Assembly: GCA_014653365.1 (NCBI GenBank)
Contig: JACWEQ010000002.1
Location: 96,542 to 160,541, forward strand
Length of the DNA stretch: 64,000 nucleotides
Source of the DNA: Pelagibacterales bacterium SAG-MED49
GTDB lineage: Bacteria > Pseudomonadota > Alphaproteobacteria > Pelagibacterales > Pelagibacteraceae
Direction: 5' to 3'
Shown here piece by piece: positions 46,536 to 56,891 of the stretch; within the stretch, counting starts at the first letter, position 1, and the number at the start of each line of letters is the position of its first letter. Below the pieces are notes generated by a model. That model saw only the letters and a list, made by a program, of their open reading frames with translations. It searched no databases and was not told where the DNA came from. The translations under genes and the position numbers were made by a program.

Positions 46536-47719
46536 TAAGCAACCAGGGTAGCTTTATTAATGTCTTTACCATACATCGTTAATATTGGTTGATCTTCAAC
46601 CTCGTAGATTTCATCAGAGTAAAAGCCATTAAACTGAGTTCTAAATGTTAAACCGTAAGCACCTAATTGACCAAGTTCGATATAATCATTTTCTTTAATA
46701 TTGTTAGGAAGTAAAAATGGACCCTTCATATAATCCATGCTATCGCAAGTCGGTCCAAAAAAATCAAAAGCTGTTAATTTTTTAGAAATTATTTTACTAC
46801 TATTTTCTTTAATCATTTTAGATGGAAAAACAATATTAGGAGTACCTGCATCAAAAAGAGTACCATATGTTCCATCATTTATATAAAGTTTTTGTTTTTT
46901 TCGTAAATTTACTTTTACAATTGTTGAACCACTTTCTGACACTAAAGCTCTCCCTGGTTCACAAATTATTTCAGGCAACTTTTCAAGCTTTAAGTTTTCT
47001 AAACTTTTTTTAATTTCATTAAAATAGCTATCCAAAGCTTGTGGAATTAGATTTGGATATATAGCTGGAAATCCACCACCAACATTAATATAGTCTGGGA
47101 TAATTTTTGTTTTTTTAATTATATTTCCAATATCATTAATACCTTTAGCGTAAGAAATTGGATGCATACATTGAGATCCAACATGAAAACTCAAACCAAT
47201 TTTTTTGGAGTGTTGTTTTGCAAGCCTTAATAATCCAGCAGCTTCAGAGCTTAATGCACCAAATTTTTTTGATAAATCTATTTCTGCGTGTTCATTTGAA
47301 ACTGCTACTCTTACAAATAATTCTAAGTCTTTAGCATTATTGGTAGTTTCAAAAATTTTGATCAACTCATCTTTAGTATCTAGTGAAAAAGTTTTAACTC
47401 CATATTTAAAGTAAGCTTCTTTTATGTTTTCTCTACTCTTTACAGTATGCATATATGAACATTTAGCAGTTTGGCTAAAACTTTTTATAGTTTTAATTTC
47501 TTCAATTGATGCAATATCAAATTGCTCTACGCCACTTTCTATAATTTGTTCGATTACCAAAGGATGTGGGTTAGTTTTTACTGCGTATAAAATTTTTCCA
47601 GGAAAATTTTTTATGAAATATCTAACTGCAGATTGAATAGAATTCTTTCTGATACAATAAACCGGTTTTTCAGGTTTCAGTTGATTTATTAAGTTCTCAA
47701 CTGATTTAAATTTTTGCAT
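46535..47719 (-). CDS. Ornithine/lysine decarboxylase (alanine racemase fold, PLP)
   Basis: ILYAVKTNPHPLVIEQIIESGVEQFDIASIEEI; SFHVGSQCMHPISY; INVGGGFPAIYP; CEPGRALVSESG; FFGPTCDSMD; GQLGAYG. Confidence 0.92.
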   Translation of the reverse strand: MQKFKSVENLINQLKPEKPVYCIRKNSIQSAVRYFIKNFPGKILYAVKTNPHPLVIEQIIESGVEQFDIASIEEIKTIKSFSQTAKCSYMHTVKSRENIKEAYFKYGVKTFSLDTKDELIKIFETTNNAKDLELFVRVAVSNEHAEIDLSKKFGALSSEAAGLLRLAKQHSKKIGLSFHVGSQCMHPISYAKGINDIGNIIKKTKIIPDYINVGGGFPAIYPNLIPQALDSYFNEIKKSLENLKLEKLPEIICEPGRALVSESGSTIVKVNLRKKQKLYINDGTYGTLFDAGTPNIVFPSKMIKENSSKIISKKLTAFDFFGPTCDSMDYMKGPFLLPNNIKENDYIELGQLGAYGLTFRTQFNGFYSDEIYEVEDQPILTMYGKDINKATLVA

Positions 47720-47865
47720 TTAAAATGCCTCCAAAAAAAATTTAATAAAAAAAAGTCTTTTACTTATAAAAAACTTTAAAATTTCCCCCTATTAAGCCTA
47801 TAGGTAAATAAAGTAAAGCAAATAATAGGTATTGAATTTTAATAGTTAATAGCCATATAGAGAGC

Positions 47866-48429
47866 ATGAAAGAACAAATTATCCTTAAAAACCTTAGTGA
47901 TTTTGAGAATAAATCTCTATTAATAGTTGATGACGACAATCCATTTAGAGAAAGACTAGCGAGAGCAATGGAAAAAAAAGGTTTTGAAGTTTTTCAAGCT
48001 GAGAGTGTACAAAAGGGAGTTGATTCAGTTAAGACAAAAAAACTTGGTTTTGCTGTTGTAGATCTTAGACTTGGAGATGGAAATGGCTTAGAGGTTGTAA
48101 AGCAAATTCAATCAACAAATAATGACAGTAGAATTGTCATGCTGACAGGATATGGAAATATTCCGACAGCAGTTGCTGCAATTAAAGAAGGTGCTATAGA
48201 CTATTTAGCCAAACCAGCTGATGCTGAAGATGTTGAGAGAGCTTTATTGGCAGATCCTGACAAAAAAGCTGCTCCACCAGAAAATCCCATGTCCGCAGAT
48301 CGAGTAAAATGGGAACATATACACAGAGTTTTTGAGCTATGTAATAGAAATGTTTCTGAAACTGCAAGAAGATTAAAAATGCATAGAAGAACTCTCCAAA
48401 GAATTCTATCTAAGAGATCGCCTAGATAA
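47866..48429 (+). CDS. ActR/RegA/PrrA-type response regulator with Fis-like HTH
   Basis: Receiver LLIVDDDNPFRERLARAMEKKGF, VVDLRLGDGNGLEVV, MLTGYGNIPTAVAAIKEGAIDYLAKPAD; C-terminal HTH VFELCNRNVSETARRLKMHRRTLQRILSKRSPR. Confidence 0.92.
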   Translation: MKEQIILKNLSDFENKSLLIVDDDNPFRERLARAMEKKGFEVFQAESVQKGVDSVKTKKLGFAVVDLRLGDGNGLEVVKQIQSTNNDSRIVMLTGYGNIPTAVAAIKEGAIDYLAKPADAEDVERALLADPDKKAAPPENPMSADRVKWEHIHRVFELCNRNVSETARRLKMHRRTLQRILSKRSPR

Positions 48430-48973
48430 AGTTTCTAAGTTTAATAATTTGTTTTGTTATTATTGCTAAAATAATAATTTTAAAAATTTCAGCTAAAAGA
48501 AATGGTGTAGCTCCTAATGCAAAAATTGGTTTATCCCATCCAATAAGCGTTCCAAGCCACAATAATCCCAGAATATAAATTGTAGAAGTTGCAACTATAA
48601 GTTTAGTTAAAACTAATAAAAAACTATCCTTGCTATTTACTTTTGAAGCTAAAAAACTAGCAGTTAAGAAACCAATTAAGTACCCCATAGTAGGACCGGT
48701 GAAGTACAAAAATCCGACACCTTTTTCAGGAGAATTTGAAAAAACTGGTAATCCCAAAATTCCTTCTAGTAAATACAAACCAACACTAGCTAATCCTATT
48801 TTATATCCTAAGCTTACTCCCAAAAATAACACAACAAATGTTTGCATGGTCATTGGAACAGGGTAAAAAGGTATTTTAATTTTTGCAGATATTGTTAAAG
48901 CAATTGAGCCGAGTATTATAGCAAATAAAGATTTAATTAATGTAGTTTGAGAAATGTTTTTGGTTAATTCCAT
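48422..48973 (-). CDS. bioY: Biotin transporter substrate-binding subunit BioY
   Basis: AKIKIPFYPVPMTMQTFVVLFLGVSLGYKIGLASVGLYLLEGILGLPVFS; GPTMGYLIGFLTASFLAS. Confidence 0.9.
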   Translation of the reverse strand: MELTKNISQTTLIKSLFAIILGSIALTISAKIKIPFYPVPMTMQTFVVLFLGVSLGYKIGLASVGLYLLEGILGLPVFSNSPEKGVGFLYFTGPTMGYLIGFLTASFLASKVNSKDSFLLVLTKLIVATSTIYILGLLWLGTLIGWDKPIFALGATPFLLAEIFKIIILAIITKQIIKLRNFI

Positions 48974-49087
48974 GAATTCACAATACTATTAATCTTAATA
49001 ATAATCTAGCTATAAAAAATGTTCTTAGGTAAAGTATATTTTTTTATATACAGATTTTATTACCATTGTAATATTTAATTTAATCTA

Positions 49088-51862
49088 ATGAATAAAATTC
49101 AAAAAACAGATCATTTTTACTTAATTGATGGTTCTGGTTATATATTTCGAGCATATTATGCATTACCACCATTAACTAGAAAAAGTGATGGACTACCAGT
49201 AGGTGCAGTAAGTGGATTTTGCAGTATGCTTTTCAAACTTCTTGAAGATTCCAAATCAGATCAAAATTTACAAAAACCCACACACTTTGCAGTGATCTTT
49301 GACTCTGCAAGAAAAACATTTAGGAATGATATTTATAGTGACTACAAAGCTAATAGATCAGAAGCTCCTGATGATCTTGCTCCTCAATTTGAATATATAA
49401 GAAAATCTGTACTAGCTTTTAATTTACCCTCAGTAGATCTTCCTAATTATGAAGCAGATGATTTGATAGCAACTTATGTGGAAAAAATATTAGAAAAAGG
49501 TGCAAAAGTTACCATAGTTTCATCAGATAAAGATTTAATGCAGTTATACAAAAAAGGTGTTCGTATTTTTGATCCTATGAAAAATAAATTTATTTCAGAG
49601 GAGGATATAATGAATAAATTTGGAGTTGATGCATCGAAGGTGATTGATGTACAATCTCTTGCTGGCGATAGCAGCGATAATGTTCCTGGTGTACCAGGTA
49701 TAGGAGTTAAAACTGCTGCAGAATTAATTAATAAATATGGAACTTTGGAAAAACTTTTAAAATCTGCTCATGAAATAAAACAAAATAAAAGAAGAGAAAC
49801 ATTAATAGAAAATAAAGATAAGGCACTGATTAGCAAACAACTTGTTACCTTGAAACAAGACTCTCCAACAAATAGAGAATTAAGTGAGTTTAAACTAAAG
49901 GATATAGATAAAGATAAGCTATATAAATTCTTACGAGAGATGGAATTTAACAGATTATTAAGTTCAGCTATTTCAGCATATGGCGAACCTGAAATGACAA
50001 GTTTGTCAAATGAAGCAAAGATATTAGAAAAACAAAAACCAATAAATAATAAGAATTATCATTTAATTACTGATGCTAATCAAATAGATCAATGGATTAA
50101 AGAAGCTGAAGAAACAGGTGAGGTCGCAGTAGATACTGAAACAAGTTCTTTAGATCCTCATCAAGCAGATTTAGTAGGTGTTTCTCTATGCTCTAAAATT
50201 GGTAAAGCTTGTTATATTCCAATTGGACACAAATTATCAAAATGTATTGATAAAAATATTGTCATAAAAAAACTAAAACCTTTATTAGAAGATACTAGTG
50301 TAAAAAAGATTGGTCAAAATATTAAGTTTGATTTTATAGTTTTATATAAACAAGGAATAACAATTTCCTCAATGGAAGACACAATGCTCATGTCATATGT
50401 GTTGGATGCTGGAAAAAATAGACACAACATGGATAAGTTATCTGAAATTCATTTAGGTCATAAAACAATTTCTTTCAAAGAGATTGTTGGAACTGGTAAA
50501 AAAGAGATTAATTTTAGCGATGTTGAGATTGATAAAGCTAAAGATTATGCTGCTGAAGATGCAGACATAACTTTTAGATTATACAAAAAGTTTATCAAAA
50601 ATCTGAAGCTAGAAAAAATGGTAAATATTTATGAAATATTTGAAAAACCGTTAATTAAAATTCTAGCTTTTATGGAGATGGAAGGTATCGAAGTGGATAG
50701 TAAATTTTTAAAATCTCTCTCTTCAAAATTTGAAAAAAAAATTAAAAGTCTAGAAAAAGAGGTTTTTAAAATTTCCAAAAAAGAATTTAATATTGCTTCA
50801 CCCAAACAATTAGGAGAAATAATTTATAATGATCTCAAAATTGCAGGATTAAAAAAAACTAAAAAAGGTAGTTTCGCAACAAGCGCAAGTGTTTTGGAGG
50901 ATTTAGCTTTTAAAGGGCATGAATTTCCACAATTAATTTTAGACTGGAGACAAGTATCAAAACTAAAAAATACTTATTCTGACTCCTTGCCAGAGCATAT
51001 TAATCCCATCACTAAAAGAGTTCACACTTCATTTTTATTAGCAGCAACAACAACTGGTAGACTGGCATCAAGTGACCCTAATTTACAAAATATTCCAATA
51101 AAATCAGAGGATGGGAAAGATATTAGAAAAGCATTTGCTGCTAAAAAGGATCATTTATTAATTTCAGCAGATTACAATCAAATTGAAATGAGAATTTTAG
51201 CAGATATTGCAGATGTTAAAGAACTAAAAAAAGCTTTTAAAAACAATGAGGACATCCACTCTTTAACAGCTAGTCAGATTTTCAACTTAGATATTAAAAA
51301 AGTAAATCAAGATCATCGAAGAAAAGCTAAAGCAATTAATTTTGGAATTATTTACGGAATTTCTCAATACGGTTTAGCAAAACAAATTAATGTTTCAAAT
51401 TACGAGGCAGAAGAATTTCTAAATGCGTATTTTACAAAATTTCCTGAAATTAAAGTTTATATGGATAATACAATTAAATTTTGTAGAAAAAGTGGTTATG
51501 TAAATAATATTTTTGGTCGAAGATCTCATTTTAATGGAATTAATGATAAAAATTTTAATGTAAGAAATTTTCAAGAACGTGCAGCAATTAATGCACCTAT
51601 TCAAGGATCAGCATCAGAAATTATGCGTTTAGCCATGATAAGATTAGACAAGAAATTGTCTGATCAAAAAAATATTAAATCTAAAATGTTGTTACAGATT
51701 CATGATGAGTTAATTTTTGAAGTTCCAAAAAACAATGAAAAGATAATGATCAAACTTATAAAAGATGAAATGACCAGTGTAGCAGAAAGTGATTATCATT
51801 CTTTTTCTACACCACTAACTGTTGATATAAATATAGGGGATAACTGGGGAATGCTTCACTAA
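49088..51862 (+). CDS. polA: DNA polymerase I (5'-3' exo, 3'-5' exo, polymerase)
   Basis: YLIDGSGYIFRAYYALPPL; VAVDTETSSLDPHQADLVG; LLISADYNQIEMRILADIADV; RRKAKAINFGIIYGIS; LLQIHDELIFEVP. Confidence 0.98.
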   Translation: MNKIQKTDHFYLIDGSGYIFRAYYALPPLTRKSDGLPVGAVSGFCSMLFKLLEDSKSDQNLQKPTHFAVIFDSARKTFRNDIYSDYKANRSEAPDDLAPQFEYIRKSVLAFNLPSVDLPNYEADDLIATYVEKILEKGAKVTIVSSDKDLMQLYKKGVRIFDPMKNKFISEEDIMNKFGVDASKVIDVQSLAGDSSDNVPGVPGIGVKTAAELINKYGTLEKLLKSAHEIKQNKRRETLIENKDKALISKQLVTLKQDSPTNRELSEFKLKDIDKDKLYKFLREMEFNRLLSSAISAYGEPEMTSLSNEAKILEKQKPINNKNYHLITDANQIDQWIKEAEETGEVAVDTETSSLDPHQADLVGVSLCSKIGKACYIPIGHKLSKCIDKNIVIKKLKPLLEDTSVKKIGQNIKFDFIVLYKQGITISSMEDTMLMSYVLDAGKNRHNMDKLSEIHLGHKTISFKEIVGTGKKEINFSDVEIDKAKDYAAEDADITFRLYKKFIKNLKLEKMVNIYEIFEKPLIKILAFMEMEGIEVDSKFLKSLSSKFEKKIKSLEKEVFKISKKEFNIASPKQLGEIIYNDLKIAGLKKTKKGSFATSASVLEDLAFKGHEFPQLILDWRQVSKLKNTYSDSLPEHINPITKRVHTSFLLAATTTGRLASSDPNLQNIPIKSEDGKDIRKAFAAKKDHLLISADYNQIEMRILADIADVKELKKAFKNNEDIHSLTASQIFNLDIKKVNQDHRRKAKAINFGIIYGISQYGLAKQINVSNYEAEEFLNAYFTKFPEIKVYMDNTIKFCRKSGYVNNIFGRRSHFNGINDKNFNVRNFQERAAINAPIQGSASEIMRLAMIRLDKKLSDQKNIKSKMLLQIHDELIFEVPKNNEKIMIKLIKDEMTSVAESDYHSFSTPLTVDINIGDNWGMLH

Positions 51863-51911
51863 TTTTATATGATTGCCCAATTTAGAACAATTTAGTATTT
51901 TTATATAAGTA

Positions 51912-52619
51912 ATGAACAAACAAACCATAGCTTTAATTGATGATGATAGAAATATCTTAACAAGCTTAAGTATTGCTCTCGAAAAAGAAGGTTTCTATGT
52001 TCAAACTTATATAGACGGAGAAAGTGCGTTAATCGGTTTAACTCGCACCCCACCAGATTTAGCTGTAATTGATATTAAGATGCCTAAAATGGATGGTGAA
52101 GAATTACTAAAAAGACTTAGAAAAAAAACTTCTATGCCAGTAATTTTTTTAACATCCAAAGATGATGAAATTGATGAGTTATTAGGACTAAAGTTAGGTG
52201 CTGATGATTTTGTTAAAAAATCAGGAGGCTTTTCAATTAAAGTTTTAATTGAAAGAATTAGAGTACAGTTAAGAAAAAAAGACTCCACCAATGTTTTAGA
52301 AGAAAATAAAAGCTTAATTGTTCATGGAAGATTAAAGCTAGACCCATCTCAACTTGAATGTGAATGGAATGCAAAGCAACTTCCAGATAAATTAACTACC
52401 ACTGAATTTTTAATTGTTAAAGAATTAGCTAAAAGGCCAGGTATTATTAAGGAAAGATCACAATTAATGGATATTGCTTATAGGGAGGATACCGATATTG
52501 AGGACAGAACTATAGATAGTCATGTTAAAAGAATTCGAAAGAAATTTAAAAAAGTTGATCCTGATTTTTCAGCTATTGAAACTAGGTATGGTAGTGGATA
52601 TAGATGGAATGTTAGCTAA
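51912..52619 (+). CDS. chvI: ChvI/ExoR-pathway-type OmpR-family response regulator
   Basis: IALIDDDRNILTSLSIALEKEGF, VIDIKMPKMDGEELLKRLR; C-terminal winged helix RTIDSHVKRIRKKFKKVDPDFSAIETRYGSGYRW; next to chvG-like kinase. Confidence 0.88.
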   Translation: MNKQTIALIDDDRNILTSLSIALEKEGFYVQTYIDGESALIGLTRTPPDLAVIDIKMPKMDGEELLKRLRKKTSMPVIFLTSKDDEIDELLGLKLGADDFVKKSGGFSIKVLIERIRVQLRKKDSTNVLEENKSLIVHGRLKLDPSQLECEWNAKQLPDKLTTTEFLIVKELAKRPGIIKERSQLMDIAYREDTDIEDRTIDSHVKRIRKKFKKVDPDFSAIETRYGSGYRWNVS

Positions 52620-54163
52620 TGTTAAGTAAATTCTTAAAAAGTTTATCAATATTAAAAAAATTTTTATTTATAAATTTAGTTATTTTTACAATTATTGGAT
52701 CATTTACAATAATATATTTAAACAATGTTCAGCCAAATTTAATTAAAAAGAAATCAATTAATCACATTAATATTATTGATAATACAATTGAAAATCTTTC
52801 AAGGTTAGATGTAAAATTTACCACAAAAGATATACGAAAGTTTTTATTTTCTACAAGATTTATATTTCAAAACTTAGATAGAGTTATTTTTTTTGACAAT
52901 GAATTAAGTCTTATTGGAGATACCGATACACTAGATCTTGATCCAAGATCTTTTTCAACAAGACTAAATGAGATTGAGTTCGAGAGTTTAAATGACAATA
53001 AGATAGATCGAAGTGTTGATAATAAAGATACGAATAAGGATAAAAAAAATTTTATATCTTTTAAGGATATTTTGAAAAAATATTCAGATTCAGATAATTA
53101 TGGAAATTCTTTTACATTTACTCAAGAAAATTTTAATCAATTTAAATTAACAACTATTAAAAATGTAACTAAAGATGGATTAAATGTTGGCTATCTTGCA
53201 ATCACCGAAAATGCCAATGATATTAAAACAGCAATAGACGAACGAAAAGCATTTGTTGTAAGAACTGCAATTGCTGTTGGGTTTGTTATTTTAATTTTTT
53301 CTTTTGTCTTAAGTAGATATTTTATCAAACCAATACAAAATTTAGTGAGTTATACAAAAATTATAAAAGAAAAAAGTCACAAAAAAAGTGGTATTGATAA
53401 TTTAAAAAATAGAAATGATGAATTAGGACTTTTGTCTAAATCATTAGAAGATATGACAAATGAACTTCAAAAAAGAGTTGCACATGCTGAAAATTTTTCA
53501 ACAGATCTTGTGCACGAAATTAGAAACCCACTAGCATCTTTAAAGAGTGCCTCTGAAATCTTACAGGATACCAATAATTCAGATCAAAGATTAAAATTAT
53601 TGAATATACTTAATCATGATGTTCAAAGAATTGAGAGGTTGATTACTGATTATTCTCAAATGCTGAAAGATGAAGTGGCTTTAAGTAAAGAAAAAATGAA
53701 AAAAATTAATATTGAGCCAATCATTCAATCTGTTGTAGATGATTATAACAGTATCTATAAAGTTAAAAAAGATATCAAAATTAATTATGAAGATGATGGA
53801 AAAAAAGAATATTCTATTAATGGTATAGAAAATAGAATTGAACAAATGATTGCGAATCTGTTGGATAATTCGATCTCTTTCACTGAAAAAGGGGGAAAAA
53901 TTATTGTAAATATTTCCATTAGCTCAAACAGAAAAATTACAGTCAAAATTATTGATGAAGGTCAAGGATTCAAAGAAAAAGATACCTCTAAAATATTTAG
54001 AAGATTTTATAGCAATAGACCAGATAAATTTGGAGAACATTCTGGTCTTGGATTAAATATTGTGAAAAATTTAGTTGAATTACATGATGGAAAAATTTTA
54101 GCATCTAATCGACCCAATAATAAAGGTGCAATTATCGAAATTAGTTTTCCAAGCATGCAATAA
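52619..54163 (+). CDS. chvG: ChvG-like sensor histidine kinase
   Basis: Two TM segments, HAMP-like region, FSTDLVHEIRNPLASLKSASEIL, MIANLLDNSISFTEKGGKI, GLGLNIVKNLVELHDGKI. Confidence 0.88.
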   Translation: MLSKFLKSLSILKKFLFINLVIFTIIGSFTIIYLNNVQPNLIKKKSINHINIIDNTIENLSRLDVKFTTKDIRKFLFSTRFIFQNLDRVIFFDNELSLIGDTDTLDLDPRSFSTRLNEIEFESLNDNKIDRSVDNKDTNKDKKNFISFKDILKKYSDSDNYGNSFTFTQENFNQFKLTTIKNVTKDGLNVGYLAITENANDIKTAIDERKAFVVRTAIAVGFVILIFSFVLSRYFIKPIQNLVSYTKIIKEKSHKKSGIDNLKNRNDELGLLSKSLEDMTNELQKRVAHAENFSTDLVHEIRNPLASLKSASEILQDTNNSDQRLKLLNILNHDVQRIERLITDYSQMLKDEVALSKEKMKKINIEPIIQSVVDDYNSIYKVKKDIKINYEDDGKKEYSINGIENRIEQMIANLLDNSISFTEKGGKIIVNISISSNRKITVKIIDEGQGFKEKDTSKIFRRFYSNRPDKFGEHSGLGLNIVKNLVELHDGKILASNRPNNKGAIIEISFPSMQ

Positions 54164-54202
54164 TTTATTGATTAATAAATACTTAGTTATATAAAGCTTT
54201 CC

Positions 54203-55489
54203 ATGGAAGATTATAAAATCAAAGATATATCGTTAGCTAATTTTGGCAGAAAAGAAATTTCTATTGCAGAAAGTGAAATGCCAGGTCTGATGGCCTTAAG
54301 AGAAGAGTATACAGGAAAATCACCTTTAAAAGGTGCACGAATTATAGGTTGTCTACATATGACCATTCAAACAGCAGTATTAATTGAGACACTAGTTGAT
54401 CTAGGGGCAGAAGTTAGATGGTCTTCATGTAATATTTTTTCAACACAAGATCATGCGGCTGCAGCAATTGCAAAAGCTGGAATACCTGTTTACGCATGGA
54501 AAGGTGAAACAGAAGAGGAAGCTGTTTGGTGCATAAGACAAACAATCGATGGAAACAAAGATTGGAAAGCAAATATGCTTCTAGATGATGGTGGTGATTT
54601 GACTGCAATGATGCATAGTGATTACAAAGATTTATTAAAAGAAGTAAAGGGTGTTTCAGAAGAAACAACAACAGGAATTAAAGCATTAAATAAAATGGAA
54701 AATGATGGGTCATTAATGATTCCAGCAATTAACGTTAATGATTCTGTGACAAAGTCTAAATTTGATAATCTATATGGTTGCAGAGAAAGTTTAGTTGATG
54801 GAATTAGAAGAGCAACAGATGTCATGATGTCTGGAAAAATTGCTATCGTTGCAGGCTTTGGAGATGTGGGAAAGGGTAGTGCTGCATCACTTAGACAAAG
54901 TGGAGCAAGAGTTTTAGTTACTGAAGCAGACCCAATTTGTGCATTGCAGGCTGCAATGGAAGGCTATGAAGTTGTGTTAATGGATGAGGCAATTAGTAGG
55001 GCAGATATTGTTGTAACAGCTACTGGTAATAAAGATATCGTAACAGCTGATCATATGAGAGATATGAAAGATAGAGCGATTTTATGTAACATTGGTCATT
55101 TTGATAACGAGATACAAGTTGAAGCTTTAAAAAATTATAAGTGGAATGAAGTAAAACCTCAAGTTCATGAAATAGAGCTACCAAGTAAAAAAAGAATTAT
55201 TCTTCTAGCAGAAGGTAGATTGGTAAACTTAGGATGTGCAACGGGACACCCAAGTTTTGTAATGAGTGCATCATTTACAAACCAAGTAATTGCTCAAATT
55301 GAACTTTGGAATAACCATAAAAATTATGAAAATAAAGTTTATGTCTTACCTAAACATCTTGATGAAAAAGTTGCGACACTTCATTTAAAAAAAGTGGGGG
55401 CAAAACTTACTAAATTATCAAAAGAACAAGCAGATTATATAAGTGTTGGGACAGAAGGTCCTTTTAAACCAGATGCCTATCGCTATTAA
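54203..55489 (+). CDS. ahcY: Adenosylhomocysteinase
   Basis: [78 protein letters not shown]-terminal [10 protein letters not shown]. Confidence 0.98.
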   Translation: MEDYKIKDISLANFGRKEISIAESEMPGLMALREEYTGKSPLKGARIIGCLHMTIQTAVLIETLVDLGAEVRWSSCNIFSTQDHAAAAIAKAGIPVYAWKGETEEEAVWCIRQTIDGNKDWKANMLLDDGGDLTAMMHSDYKDLLKEVKGVSEETTTGIKALNKMENDGSLMIPAINVNDSVTKSKFDNLYGCRESLVDGIRRATDVMMSGKIAIVAGFGDVGKGSAASLRQSGARVLVTEADPICALQAAMEGYEVVLMDEAISRADIVVTATGNKDIVTADHMRDMKDRAILCNIGHFDNEIQVEALKNYKWNEVKPQVHEIELPSKKRIILLAEGRLVNLGCATGHPSFVMSASFTNQVIAQIELWNNHKNYENKVYVLPKHLDEKVATLHLKKVGAKLTKLSKEQADYISVGTEGPFKPDAYRY

Positions 55490-55928
55490 AGATAGCAAAA
55501 TAGATATATCTTCTGAAGAGACTACTAAAGAATTAGCAAAAGATCTTACACATTACTTAAAAGGTGGTGAAATAATTTATTTATATGGGGAAATGGGTGT
55601 TGGAAAAACTACTTTTGTTAGATATCTAATCAATCAATTTCAGAAAAATAAAAAATTACATATTACAGAAGTTACAAGTCCAACTTTCAATTTACTAAAT
55701 GAGTATGTTATAAATGATTTAGTAATTAAACATTACGATTTATTTAGATTAAAAGATGAATCTGAAATTACAAATTTAGATTTATTTGAAAATAATCAAA
55801 GCACAATAACTCTTATAGAGTGGCCTCAACTTATTAGTAAAAATAAGTCAATTAAGACAATAGATCTAATATTTAGTTATGAAAATGAATTAAATAATAG
55901 ATCTGTCAAAATTGATGGTTTAAATTAA
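55473..55928 (+). CDS. tsaE: tRNA threonylcarbamoyladenosine biosynthesis protein TsaE
   Basis: [46 protein letters not shown] at 55473 (inside the ahcY 3' end) preferred to the ORF-track start 55443. Confidence 0.92.
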   Translation: MPIAIKDSKIDISSEETTKELAKDLTHYLKGGEIIYLYGEMGVGKTTFVRYLINQFQKNKKLHITEVTSPTFNLLNEYVINDLVIKHYDLFRLKDESEITNLDLFENNQSTITLIEWPQLISKNKSIKTIDLIFSYENELNNRSVKIDGLN

Positions 55929-55939
55929 TTTTTTATAAT

Positions 55940-56890
55940 ATGAGATTTCTAAAAGATTATAAGGAAATTAAAGGAGATGCTTCTTTTAGAAAATTTTATA
56001 GAAATAAAAATAAAAACACAATTATCGTTTTGGCTGAAAAAGAAAGAAACAAGAATCTTTTGATTTATGATGCAATTAATAAAATTCTAATTAAAAATAA
56101 AATTTTAGCACCAAAACTATTAAATCAAAATTATAAAAAAAATTACATTGAAATCCAAGATTTAGGAAATCAAACGATTTACCAATTATTTAAAAGTAAA
56201 AAAAAAAATAATTATTTGATATTAAAAGAGGTGATAAAAGTTTTGAATAAAATTCAATTAATTAAGAATAAAAAAATAAAAACTTTTGAAAAAAAAGATT
56301 ATAAAATCAAGGAGTATAAAATACAGATTTTATTTAATGAGGCTAAACTGTTTTGTGATTGGTATGTTCCAAGTAAATTATTAAAAAAAATTCATATTTC
56401 ATTTAACTATAAGTTTAAAAAAGAGATTAAATTTTTATTGTCAAAATTAAATTATGGAAATGATACTTTCGTTCATAGGGACTTTCATGTATCAAATTTA
56501 ATGCTAAATTTAGAAAACAAAATAGCTGTCATTGACAGTCAAGATGCATTAATTGGTAATAAAGCCTATGATTTAGCCTCATTAATTGATGATGTGAGAT
56601 TCAAGACATCCAATTCTTTGAAAGATAAAGTTTATAATTATTATTTAAAATCAAATAACAAAATTAATATTAATAAATTTAAAGAAGATTTTGAAATATT
56701 ATCGGTTTTACGAAATTTAAAAATTATAGGTATATTTATGCGTTTAGCACTAAGAGATAATAAAAAAAAATATGTAAAATTAATTCCTTATGCATGGGAG
56801 CTTATTAACCTTAGAATGAAAAATAATAAAGCATTTGATAATTTGAGACTGCTATTAAATGATAATTTTCCTAAAGTTTTAGGTAAGTAA
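55940..56890 (+). CDS. amgK: Aminoglycoside-phosphotransferase-fold kinase, AmgK-like (MurNAc/GlcNAc anomeric kinase)
   Basis: FVHRDFHVSNLML, IAVIDSQDALIGNKAYDLASLIDD; lies between tsaE and murU-like gene as in other alphaproteobacteria. Confidence 0.82.
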   Translation: MRFLKDYKEIKGDASFRKFYRNKNKNTIIVLAEKERNKNLLIYDAINKILIKNKILAPKLLNQNYKKNYIEIQDLGNQTIYQLFKSKKKNNYLILKEVIKVLNKIQLIKNKKIKTFEKKDYKIKEYKIQILFNEAKLFCDWYVPSKLLKKIHISFNYKFKKEIKFLLSKLNYGNDTFVHRDFHVSNLMLNLENKIAVIDSQDALIGNKAYDLASLIDDVRFKTSNSLKDKVYNYYLKSNNKININKFKEDFEILSVLRNLKIIGIFMRLALRDNKKKYVKLIPYAWELINLRMKNNKAFDNLRLLLNDNFPKVLGK

Positions 56891-56891
56891 T

